Of a stretch of DNA of 64,000 nt, positions 55,191 through 64,000 are shown one piece after another; position 1 is the first letter of the stretch; each line of letters starts with the position of its first letter. The notes under the pieces are model-generated. The model worked only from the letters and a program-made list of their open reading frames with translations, did not search any database and was not told the origin of the DNA. The translations under genes and the position numbers were made by a program. The stretch lies in NCBI RefSeq assembly GCF_000153485.2, contig NC_018721.1, forward strand, positions 1,364,001-1,428,000, in the 5' to 3' direction. This DNA comes from Psychroflexus torquis ATCC 700755 (lineage in GTDB: Bacteria > Bacteroidota > Bacteroidia > Flavobacteriales > Flavobacteriaceae).

Positions 55191-55985
55191 ATGATGAAAT
55201 CAATAGTACTAGTTGTATTAACTTTAGTAACCCTAATCGGATGTAAAAAGGATACAGCCCAAAAGGAGAATACTGCTAAGAACGAAGAGCAAGCTATTTC
55301 CATAGAAAAGGAAATACCTGATTTTAGTATTACGCCAATCTCACATGCAACAGCAGTATTTACACTGAACTCTACAATTTTTTATATAGACCCTGTGGGT
55401 GGAAAAGAGGCTTTTGAGAATCAGCCAGAGCCCAGTATTATTTTGGTGACCGATATTCATGGGGACCACTTCAATCTAGAGACTTTAAAAGCTGTTTCAA
55501 CTTCAGCAACAAAAATAGTTCTTCCAAAAGCAGTTGCAGATAGGATTGGTGGAGAGCTTTCTGGTCAATTGGTTATTTTAGGTAACGAAGAGTCAATAGA
55601 CGTGAATGGATTTACTATTGAAGGAATAGCGATGTATAATCAAGGGGATGCAAGTGAAGTTTACCATGTAAAGGGGAGAGGAAATGGATACGTGGTCGAA
55701 AAAGACGGCTTTAGAGTCTATTTTTCTGGAGATACTGAAGATGTGGACGAAATGCGCAATTTAAAAGAGATCGACAAAGCTTTTATTTGTATGAATTTAC
55801 CTTACACTATGGATGTAGAGTCAGCTTCAGAAGGTGTCCTAGCTTTTGAGCCTAAAGAAGTCTACCCTTACCATTATCGTGGCCAAGGTGGACTTTCTGA
55901 TGTTGAAAGGTTTAAGGCTTTGGTCAATGCAAAAAATCCATCTATTAACGTAGAGCTATTGGACTGGTATCCACAAATGGATTAA
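55191..55985 (+). CDS. Lipoprotein of the metallo-beta-lactamase fold
   Basis: The 264-residue protein has a lipoprotein signal (VLTLVTLIGC). The metal loop reads DIHGDHF (for THxHxDH) near residue 86, with FSGDTEDVDEM near 185 and YPYHYRGQGG near 227 supplying later metal residues. It resembles UlaG-like beta-lactamase-fold hydrolases, which often hydrolyse lactones or phosphodiesters. A terminator follows. There is no clear partner, so the substrate is unknown. Confidence 0.8.
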   Translation: MMKSIVLVVLTLVTLIGCKKDTAQKENTAKNEEQAISIEKEIPDFSITPISHATAVFTLNSTIFYIDPVGGKEAFENQPEPSIILVTDIHGDHFNLETLKAVSTSATKIVLPKAVADRIGGELSGQLVILGNEESIDVNGFTIEGIAMYNQGDASEVYHVKGRGNGYVVEKDGFRVYFSGDTEDVDEMRNLKEIDKAFICMNLPYTMDVESASEGVLAFEPKEVYPYHYRGQGGLSDVERFKALVNAKNPSINVELLDWYPQMD

Positions 55986-56003
55986 TAGTCTTTAGAAATT
56001 TAC

Positions 56004-56034
56004 AAAAAACCAGCTTTTAAAAAGCTGGTTTTTT
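56004..56034 (+). terminator. Terminator after the MBL-fold gene
   Basis: Perfect 15-bp arms AAAAAACCAGCTTTT and AAAAGCTGGTTTTTT with a one-base loop. It starts 19 bases after the stop codon. Confidence 0.92.
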
Positions 56035-56122
56035 GTTTCCACTTAAAATACCCTCATTTTTTTAACCCGAATTTATTAATTGGATTCATATATAAAATAC
56101 ACTTTTGCAAAAAATATAAGAT

Positions 56123-57034
56123 TTGAATTCAAATTATTTAAAGTGGATTTTTCTTTTCTCTTTAGCCTTACTTTGGGGAAGTTCGTTTATACTCATAAAG
56201 AAAGGTCTAGACGGTTTTTCTCCACTTCAGCTAACGGCTTTAAGGGTTTTAATTACGGGGATATTTCTTGCAATTATCGGTTTCAAAAAAGTTAAGCAAA
56301 TCAAGAAAAGTCAGTGGAAATGGATTATTATTTCAGGGTTTATCGGCACTATGTTTCCGACCTTATTATTTTCTTATGCTGAAACTGAGATTGATAGTAC
56401 TATCGCTTCTATTTTGAATTCTACAGTTCCTTTGCTAGCTCTTATTACAGGTGTTTTATTTTTCAGCAAGCAATTTTTTAAAAAACAATTCACTGGAGTG
56501 ATAGTAGGCTTGGCAGGATCCGTTCTTCTTATTTTGGCAGGGGCCTCTTTAAACCCTAATCAAAATTACTGGTTTGGCGTCTTACCTGTGATTGCTTCTT
56601 TGATGTATGCCTTCAATGCTAACATTTTAAAAACTTACTTAGATGACATTTCTGCATTAGGTATAGCAACTGGATCCTTTTTAGTATTGATTCCGCCAGC
56701 GTTTGTAATTCTGATCTTTACCAATTTTTTCGATGTAGAGTTTTTAACTCAAGAGACAGTACAGACTTCCTTAGGCTATATTGTTTTATTAGCTTTATTT
56801 GGAACAGCGCTAGCCAAGATACTTTTCAATAGGTTAATTCAGCTTTCAGATCCTGTATTTTCTACATCAGTGACGTATCTTATTCCAGTCGTTGCTTTGT
56901 TTTGGGGATTTTTGGATGGAGAGAAATTCAACCTTTATCAGTTAGCAGCGGGAGTCGTTATCTTGTTTGGAGTTTATATTTCCAATCGCAAGAAAAAGCC
57001 GAAAAAGGATAAAGCTAAATCTGTAGAAGCTTAG
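56123..57034 (+). CDS. EamA/DMT-family transporter
   Basis: The 303-residue protein has ten membrane helices in two EamA repeats: LALLWGSSFILIKKGLDGFSP near the N-terminus and the second starting near LPVIASLMYAFNANI. It ends in a basic cytoplasmic tail (RKKKPKKDKAK). DMT members export metabolites or amino acids. The start codon is TTG at 56123, as no ATG fits before the first helix. The R6 repeat begins 16 bp after the stop. Confidence 0.85.
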   Translation: MNSNYLKWIFLFSLALLWGSSFILIKKGLDGFSPLQLTALRVLITGIFLAIIGFKKVKQIKKSQWKWIIISGFIGTMFPTLLFSYAETEIDSTIASILNSTVPLLALITGVLFFSKQFFKKQFTGVIVGLAGSVLLILAGASLNPNQNYWFGVLPVIASLMYAFNANILKTYLDDISALGIATGSFLVLIPPAFVILIFTNFFDVEFLTQETVQTSLGYIVLLALFGTALAKILFNRLIQLSDPVFSTSVTYLIPVVALFWGFLDGEKFNLYQLAAGVVILFGVYISNRKKKPKKDKAKSVEA

Positions 57035-57049
57035 TTTATTTCGCTTTTA

Positions 57050-57234
57050 TACCAATTTAGTTTTTATGTGTTATATCAAAAATTTGAATTATACTACGAC
57101 GTAACTCAGCACATATTTTTTACTTTGTTGAGGAAAAAAATATAGGCATAGCACTAGTTACAGTTCTATTTATATGACGATTATTAAGTGAAAAAGAAAC
57201 TGATGTTATACCGCATTATAGGTTTAAATTGATA
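57050..57234 (-). repeat. Dispersed MITE-like repeat, copy 6 (R6)
   Basis: This 185-bp copy is the most diverged. It carries core B in reverse orientation (CTACGACGTAACTCAGCAC). It ends at the base before the trhO stop codon, so it fills the whole space between the DMT and trhO genes. Confidence 0.75.
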
Positions 57235-58263
57235 TTATTTAAACTTTAAAACTGGCGATCGCCCTTTCTTAAACTCTTTCTTCCAAGCGAGTCTACCAGA
57301 TCTCAATTTCTTTTGCTCTTCATAGGGTAAGTGAACAATATCTTGGCATACATCAGAACAACACCCATCCCTTTTCTTCGCACATTCCTCGCATTGAATA
57401 AATAAAAGATGGCAACCATCATTAGCACAATTCACATGGATATCACATGTTTTTCCACATTGATGGCACTTTGAAATCACATCTTCAGAGATTTTCTCAC
57501 TTCGGCGATCGTCGAACACAAAATTTTTTCCAAAGAATTTATTGTCTAGGCTATTGTCTTTTACCTGCCTTGCATACTCTATAATTCCACCTTCTAATTG
57601 ATAGACTTTTTTAAAGCCTTTGTGCTTGTAATAAGCACTAGCTTTCTCGCAGCGAATACCTCCTGTACAGTACATAACTAGGTTCTTATCTTCTTTATGA
57701 TCTTTTAAATCTTCCTCTATAATATCAAGAGATTGTCTAAAGGTATCCACATCTGGAGTCACTGCATTTTTAAAATGGCCGATTTCACTTTCGTAATGAT
57801 TTCTCATGTCTACCAAAACAGTGTTTGGATCTTCAATCAATTCATTGAATTTTTTGGCATCTACGTGAATTCCTTTGTCAGTGACATCAAAGGTTGAGTC
57901 GTTAAGCCCATCTGTTACTATTTTAGGCCTAACCTTGATTTTAAGTTTTAGGAATGATTTATCGTAGTGCTCTATAGCAATATTCAGACGAACATCTTTT
58001 AAGAAATCGATGCCGTCTAGTAAGTGTTTAAATTGATCAAAATTCTTAGCAGGCACAGAAAGTTGAGCATTTATACCCTCCTTTGCGATATTAATTCTAC
58101 CTAAAACATCCAATGCATTCCAATTAATAAATAGGTGGTCTCGAAATTCCTTAGGGTTTTCAAGATGATGATACTTGTAGAAAGAAAGGGTGAAACGTTC
58201 TTCGCCAGCTTGTTCAATAAGCTCCTCCCTTTCTTTTGAACTTAGTTTATTATACAGTTGCAT
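57235..58263 (-). CDS. trhO: tRNA uridine(34) hydroxylase (rhodanese-type)
   Basis: The 342-residue protein has an N-terminal ferredoxin-like domain and a rhodanese domain with the catalytic Cys in YCTGGIRCEKAS near residue 199. The C-terminal 90 residues are cysteine-rich (CHQCGKTCDIHVNC, CEECAKKRDGCCSDVC) and probably hold zinc. TrhO makes 5-hydroxyuridine at the tRNA wobble position. R6 follows the stop immediately and R7 is just upstream of the start. Confidence 0.92.
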   Translation of the reverse strand: MQLYNKLSSKEREELIEQAGEERFTLSFYKYHHLENPKEFRDHLFINWNALDVLGRINIAKEGINAQLSVPAKNFDQFKHLLDGIDFLKDVRLNIAIEHYDKSFLKLKIKVRPKIVTDGLNDSTFDVTDKGIHVDAKKFNELIEDPNTVLVDMRNHYESEIGHFKNAVTPDVDTFRQSLDIIEEDLKDHKEDKNLVMYCTGGIRCEKASAYYKHKGFKKVYQLEGGIIEYARQVKDNSLDNKFFGKNFVFDDRRSEKISEDVISKCHQCGKTCDIHVNCANDGCHLLFIQCEECAKKRDGCCSDVCQDIVHLPYEEQKKLRSGRLAWKKEFKKGRSPVLKFK

Positions 58264-58364
58264 GCTAAACTGATGTTTTGGTTAAAAAAATAATTGTGAA
58301 TGCAAAAGTAATTGTTTTGGATTTACAAAAGAAGCAGTCTTGAAACTAAGTCTTGTCTCCCTTA

Positions 58365-58571
58365 TACCAAATTAGACCTATAATATCGCCATAAATCGTT
58401 TTACCGATACGAATTCGGCACAGGCTTTTTCGCCTGCTTTTTATCAAAACGAATTACCTTAGCTGTGGCTATGCTAATTAGTTTTAATTTCAATCCATCA
58501 AAAAACCTGTGCTGAGCTACGCCGTAGTATAATTCAATTTATTCATACGGCATTATAAATATAATTTGGTA
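58365..58571 (+). repeat. Dispersed MITE-like repeat, copy 7 (R7)
   Basis: This 207-bp copy is the longest and contains both core A (AATTACCTTAGCTGTGGC) and core B (GTGCTGAGCTACGCCGTAG) in tandem. It fits a parent of, or a recombinant between, the two types. The remainder of 58264-58717 shows nothing else. Confidence 0.87.
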
Positions 58572-58717
58572 TTACTTGTTTAGGAGTCTAAAATTAAATT
58601 GACTTCCAAATTATTTTTAATTCTGAAATAAACCTGTCTGATTGAAGCATTCAGTAAGGTTCAAAAGGACACTTGGCGGCTTCTCAAAGCTAAATATCCT
58701 AGGCTAAAAAAGTGAGT

Positions 58718-59896
58718 TTAATCTGGAAATACAGCTATAAAGAGTTCAGAGGAAAGTTCAGCAACCTGTTGTTGTAGGCTTTTAACTGATATTTTTCCAA
58801 TTTTATACTGAAGGTTCTTTTGGGTTCCACAAAGAATTTCTGTTTTAAATTTTATAGGCTGTAGGTCTTCGCGATGGTATGAAGACAGATAAACCTTAAC
58901 AAGCTTTTCACTATTAAATTCAGCAGGGTTTTGACTGGCTTTAGAATAGCCATAGGAGTAATCTTCAAATAGTGAAACTAAGTCGGAAAGGACAGCGCTT
59001 GCTGTTGGAATACTACCTGCACCCTTCCCCTTTAAAAGGTGTTCATGAGCAAATTCAGCATTGACTTGGACTGCATTATTTTCAAAGTCTACAGAAGTTA
59101 ATGCTTCGGTTGTTGGTATAAATTGCGGTGCAACGTATGTCGTTAATCCTTTATCATCTAGGTTAGAATGGCCAATTAATTTTATGCTGAAATTCTTCTC
59201 TTTTGCAAATTCAATGTCCTCTGGTTTTACATATCTTATACCAAGGTTTAAAATTTCTTCAGGTGTATTCAACACTCCAAAAGCATGGTAATTACTTATG
59301 ATAAGCTTAAACTTGGAATCCCATCCGTCTATATCCAAGGTAGGGTCCGATTCTGCAAAACCATGTTTTTGAGCATCTGTGATAATGTTTTTAAAAGGTT
59401 GCGGTTTCTGAAATAAGCGGGTAAGCACATAATTACTCGTACCATTGCTTATGACTTTTAAGGATTTTAAATTGTCGTAAGCAAAAGACGTTTCCAAAGT
59501 CCTTAAAACAGGAATACTCCCACAAACTGAAGCTTCGTAAAGTAAACTTACACCTTGGTTTTGAGCAAGACTAACGAGCTCTTTAAAATGATTAGCCAGC
59601 ATTTTCTTGTTGGCAGTGACCACATGTTTTTTACTCTTTAAGGCCTCTTTTACGATATGGTAGGCTGCTTCAGCATCGTCAATTAGCTCAAGCACGACAT
59701 TGATTGAATCATCTTTCAAAATGTCTTCAGCCTTATAGCTCAATAATGAAGAGTCTATAGACCTAGGTTTATTTGGGTTTTTAACGACGATGGTTTTAAG
59801 ATGAATCTTCGAAATGGACTTTCTCTTTAAGACGTGGTAAATTCCTGAACCTACACTCCCAAACCCAAAAAGTCCAATAGTTATTTGTTGTGGCAT
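58718..59896 (-). CDS. hom: Homoserine dehydrogenase
   Basis: The 392-residue protein begins with the NAD(P) loop GLFGFGSVGSGIYHVLKR and has VVTANKKMLAN, YEASVCGSIPVL, GTSNYVLTRLF and DPTLDIDGWDSKFKL with the catalytic Asp/Lys. It reduces aspartate semialdehyde to homoserine. No aspartokinase domain is fused, unlike ThrA. It is the last gene of the operon metY-osmC-metX-hom and starts 3 bp after metX. Confidence 0.93.
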   Translation of the reverse strand: MPQQITIGLFGFGSVGSGIYHVLKRKSISKIHLKTIVVKNPNKPRSIDSSLLSYKAEDILKDDSINVVLELIDDAEAAYHIVKEALKSKKHVVTANKKMLANHFKELVSLAQNQGVSLLYEASVCGSIPVLRTLETSFAYDNLKSLKVISNGTSNYVLTRLFQKPQPFKNIITDAQKHGFAESDPTLDIDGWDSKFKLIISNYHAFGVLNTPEEILNLGIRYVKPEDIEFAKEKNFSIKLIGHSNLDDKGLTTYVAPQFIPTTEALTSVDFENNAVQVNAEFAHEHLLKGKGAGSIPTASAVLSDLVSLFEDYSYGYSKASQNPAEFNSEKLVKVYLSSYHREDLQPIKFKTEILCGTQKNLQYKIGKISVKSLQQQVAELSSELFIAVFPD

Positions 59897-59899
59897 TGG

Positions 59900-60910
59900 T
59901 TATAGTTTAAAATGTTTGTGTACTAATGATTTTATCTTTTCTACTTCAATCAAAAATCCGTCATGGCCGTAGATAGAGTCAATAATTTCTAGTTTTCCTT
60001 TCGGGATATATTGAGCCAAGAATCTTTGCTCTTCCACAGGAAATAAAAGATCACTTTGGACAGCTATGACCAAAGTTTCAGCTTTAATTTTTGCTAGAGC
60101 TTTTTTACAATCACCTCTGTTTCTCCCAACATTATGGCTGTCCATAGCTTTGGATAAATACCAATAACACTTAGCATTAAATCGCTTCGAAAGTTTTTCT
60201 CCTTGATATTTCTGATAAGTGGAAGCTCTAAAATGATCTGCTGTATGTTCTTGGTCTACTTGAGTATGTCTATAGGTGTTATAATTTCTATAACTTAATA
60301 AGGCTATAGCTCTTGCAGCCTCAAGACCTTTTTTACCAGAATTTGTTTCCTTTTTATAAAAAGTAGAATCAGCTTCTATAGCCATACGTTGAGTTTCATT
60401 TAAGGCGATTCCCCAAGAGGAATGCTTTGCATTAGTTGCTAATAGAATTAGATTTTTAATTTTATCTGGCTTTTCGATGGCCCATTCCATAGCCTGCATT
60501 CCACCCATGGAACCTCCAATCAGAAATTGTATGTGTTCAATTTCCAAGGCTTCACTCAATAGCTCCAGACTTTTAGTGACGTCTCTTATGCTAAATAGAG
60601 GAAAATTTAATCCATAGACTTCTCCTGTTTCTGGATTAATACTTTTAGGGTTGGTACTTCCATAGCAAGAACCGATAATATTGGCGCACACTATAAAATA
60701 CTTTTCCGTATCAATTCCTTTTTCATTTCCAATAAGACCCCTCCACCAGTCTTCTGGTTGCGCATTTGCCGTTAACGCATGACAGACCCAAATAACGTTG
60801 GACTTTTCTTTGTTTAGTTTCCCGAGGGTGCTGTAAGAGACTTCAAGTTCCGGAAGGACTTCACCGTTTTCCAATTGAAAGGGGTCTTGGTATTTAAAAA
60901 TTTCAGGCAT
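59900..60910 (-). CDS. metX: Homoserine O-acetyltransferase
   Basis: The 336-residue alpha/beta hydrolase has the nucleophile elbow [12 protein letters not shown] (Ser near 132), [13 protein letters not shown], and the final [10 protein letters not shown] with the catalytic His, with Asp in SDLLFP. It acetylates homoserine for direct sulfhydrylation by MetY. Its start overlaps the OsmC-like gene by 8 bp, so the two are translationally linked. Confidence 0.94.
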
Positions 60911-61367
60911 GAACTTCTTCCTTATAAGATGATTTATGGATATGGTAATGAATAGGCGTTTCGTTACTCAAGTTATCGTTGATAGGGCATCTTTTCTTTA
61001 CGTTTTTCAAAAGGAAGTCGATACTCTCTTGAGTTGCATTGGTCACAAAGTTTATATCTACATCCAAAGATTGGAAACCTGCTCTGGTCTCGTCGCTATG
61101 ACCTAAAAATTTTGCAGCATCTATATTTCCGTTGATGTTGATTTTCATGTCATAAATCTTTACACCAAGTTCTTTGGCGACTAGATTTATAACAACATTG
61201 AGGCATCCTGCGTAGCCTGCTAATAAATATTCTACAGGGTTTGAAGCTAAATCTTGCCCGCCTAGTTCATGAGGTTCATCTACAAGAAAGTTGAACTGTC
61301 TTGAACGTCCTTGGTATAGTGTTGCGTTGATACTAGACCCGTTGATTGAAAAATTTGAAATACTCAT
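60903..61367 (-). CDS. OsmC/Ohr-family protein in the methionine operon
   Basis: The 154-residue protein has OsmC topology with [23 protein letters not shown] (peroxidatic-type Cys near 55) and [12 protein letters not shown] (second Cys near 129). OsmC proteins reduce organic peroxides using this cysteine pair, but many members are of unknown role. It is locked between metY (11 bp) and metX (8-bp overlap), which argues for a sulfur-metabolism job such as thiol transfer or redox protection. That is inference. Confidence 0.82.
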
Positions 61368-61378
61368 AGTTTTAGATG

Positions 61379-62836
<1,458 letters not shown>

Positions 62837-62923
62837 TACCTGATAAAATGCAGTGCGACGTACTATTCAAATTGAATAGAAAATGTAAAGTTGTTTTGGG
62901 AAAAGAGTAATTCATTTTTTTTA

Positions 62924-63022
62924 ATTTATATGTCCCTTGTCGGGCAGGAATTAGCACCTTTCAACACTTTGTTGAGGTTGCCGAGGGTCGCGGAGCCTGT
63001 CTCTCGCCTCTTCTTTATAAAT
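62924..63022 (-). ncRNA. SAM-I riboswitch aptamer
   Basis: On the minus strand the leader has P1 arms ATTTATA and TATAAAT at the two ends, GAGG..GACCCTCGGCAACC for the P2 kink-turn region, a P3 stem CAACAAAGTGTTG, and GGTGCTAATTCC in the SAM-binding core. Order and core sequences match the S-box (SAM-I) riboswitch. It regulates the following metY-osmC-metX-hom operon in response to S-adenosylmethionine. The distance to metY is 240 bases. Confidence 0.9.
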
Positions 63023-63051
63023 CACACACCAGTTAGTGGTCAATGATATAG

Positions 63052-63059
63052 CAAATATA
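63052..63059 (-). promoter_or_regulatory. -7 promoter box of the metY operon
   Basis: TATATTTG on the minus strand lies 29 bases before the aptamer. The TTTG upstream element at the usual distance is absent, so only half of the consensus is seen. Confidence 0.5.
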
Positions 63060-63142
63060 AAATAGGATTTTTGTTCTACCTATTCAAAAAAAGCCTAATA
63101 CGTTAAAAATAAGTTAATAATATTGCGGGGGTTTCTTCAATG

Positions 63143-63171
63143 AAAAAAGCCCTGAATTTCAGGGCTTTTTT
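63143..63171. terminator. Strong terminator between divergent metY and recA promoters
   Basis: Perfect 14-bp arms AAAAAAGCCCTGAA and TTCAGGGCTTTTTT with a one-base loop. It lies upstream of both metY and recA, whose transcripts lead away from it, so it belongs to neither. It fits the 3' end of a small RNA. Confidence 0.88.
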
Positions 63172-63325
63172 AAAATGTTGTCAAAAACAACAAAGTTTGG
63201 CTAATTCGTTGTTATACATTTTTATAATAGTCAAAATATAACAACGTCAGCCCCCATCGATTTTACAACTACACACGGTGGTAAATGAGAATGATACCCC
63301 GTGTACATTAGTTATAGATGTTTTA
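63143..63325 (-). ncRNA. Candidate small RNA with two hairpins and a terminator
   Basis: Reading leftward from about 63325, hairpin B pairs 63273-63278 with 63299-63304 and 63280-63282 with 63296-63298. Hairpin A pairs CGTTGTTATA (63207-63216) with TATAACAACG (63237-63246), extended by GGCT/AGCC at 63199-63202 and 63249-63252. The terminator follows. No reading frame of note occurs. The start is uncertain; a box resembling TAGAATTTG occurs at about 63338-63346. It matches no RNA family I know. Confidence 0.45.
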
Positions 63326-63444
63326 ATTAGAAATTTCAAATTCTATCTTTACCATTTAGATACACAATAAACGAATGGTTGCGTGAATAACAACAATATT
63401 AAAAAGAAATACTATTTTTACAAAAACGAATTCAAATAAAAAAC

Positions 63445-64000
63445 ATGGCAAAAGAGAATAGCGAGAAAGATGCAAAGTTGAAAGCCCTTCAATTGACTTT
63501 AGACAAGCTAGACAAGACTTACGGTAAGGGAACAGTGATGAAGATGAGTGACCAAGCTGTTCAAGATATAGAGGCGATTTCTTCCGGCTCTTTAGGTCTG
63601 AATTTGGCTTTGGGTGTTGGAGGTTATCCTAGGGGAAGAGTTGTTGAAATATATGGACCAGAATCATCAGGAAAAACAACTTTGGCACTGCACGCCATTG
63701 CAGAAGCTCAAAAAGCAGGAGGTATTGCTGCATTTATTGATGCAGAACATGCCTTTGACAGAACCTATGCAAAGAATTTAAACATTGATATTGATAACCT
63801 AATTATCTCTCAACCAGACCACGGTGAGCAAGCTTTAGAGATTACTGAAAACTTAATCCGTTCAGGAGCGATAGATATTATTGTTATTGACTCTGTTGCA
63901 GCTTTGACTCCAAAAAGTGAAATAGAAGGAGAGATGGGAGATTCCAAAATGGGCCTTCATGCAAGATTGATGTCTCAGGCATTAAGGAAAATGACCTCTA
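63445..64000 (+). CDS. recA: RecA recombinase, N-terminal part (truncated by window edge)
   Basis: ATG 63445 begins [18 protein letters not shown], and 185 codons are visible before the window ends. The Walker A motif GPESSGKTT lies near residues 71-79, with IDAEHAFD and, near 145, Walker [16 protein letters not shown]. The L1 loop [21 protein letters not shown] is complete. It forms the recombination and SOS filament on single-stranded DNA. The recX gene is elsewhere in the window (48785). A LexA box was not recognised upstream. Confidence 0.97.
   Translation, partial: MAKENSEKDAKLKALQLTLDKLDKTYGKGTVMKMSDQAVQDIEAISSGSLGLNLALGVGGYPRGRVVEIYGPESSGKTTLALHAIAEAQKAGGIAAFIDAEHAFDRTYAKNLNIDIDNLIISQPDHGEQALEITENLIRSGAIDIIVIDSVAALTPKSEIEGEMGDSKMGLHARLMSQALRKMTS

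Noticed and set aside
63240..63265. GGGGGCTGA on the minus strand, considered as the 5' end of tmRNA.
   Set aside because: No tag-coding region, no tRNA-like 3' half and no CCA end were found in the next 400 bases.

Overview
The window is a piece of a Bacteroidota chromosome, most likely from the family Flavobacteriaceae. The support is: SusC/SusD genes; the gliding-motility genes gldD, gldE and gldH; RicT beside gldH; a Bacteroidota-type promoter (TTTG, 19 bases, TATGTTTG) in front of susC; almost no Shine-Dalgarno sequences; AT-rich DNA; and several probable TTG starts. I cannot name the genus from the sequence.

Layout. 1-1023 is the end of a TonB-dependent receptor. 1213-7358 holds stand-alone genes: an M14 peptidase, a patatin phospholipase, a Coa1-like membrane protein, a methyltransferase, an L7/L12-like small protein and a DUF2059 protein, plus an unidentified gene remnant. 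7508-8792 is a short inverted-repeat element lying head to tail with an IS630-family insertion sequence. 9122-31684 is a large minus-strand polysaccharide-utilisation-type locus. In transcription order it has SusC, SusD, a terminator, two tandem ASPIC/VCBS lipoproteins, a vanadium-haloperoxidase/PAP2 lipoprotein, a GyrI-like membrane protein, a GH13 alpha-glucosidase, a GH97 alpha-glucosidase, an SLC45/GPH-type MFS carrier, a GH37 trehalase and a second MFS carrier. Together they suggest uptake and hydrolysis of trehalose, maltose or short alpha-glucans. 32049-45323 has an ATPase remnant, an oxidoreductase, a CBS protein, an amidohydrolase, an ABC exporter, serA, a 2OG dioxygenase, queD, and the operon ricT-gldH-PBP1A. 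45500-57034 holds a ketosynthase next to bioB, a JmjC-like cupin, recX, an RNase E/G, a tiny basic ribosome-type protein, HU, and the cluster mutY-ssb-gldE-gldD followed by an MBL-fold lipoprotein and an EamA carrier. 57235-63060 has trhO and the methionine operon metY-osmC-metX-hom behind a SAM-I riboswitch. The window ends inside recA.

Three things stand out. First, seven dispersed repeats of about 156-207 bp have ends that match those of the IS630 element (TACCAA, 13 bases, TGCCGTAT) and look like a MITE family mobilised by it; several lie against stop codons, starts or terminators. Second, the GH13 gene has an intact lipoprotein signal peptide in frame upstream, cut off by a single TAG codon, which would move the enzyme from the envelope to the cytoplasm. 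Third, the space between the divergent metY and recA promoters contains two hairpins and a strong terminator that serve neither gene, which suggests an undescribed small RNA.

I saw no tRNA, rRNA or CRISPR array.
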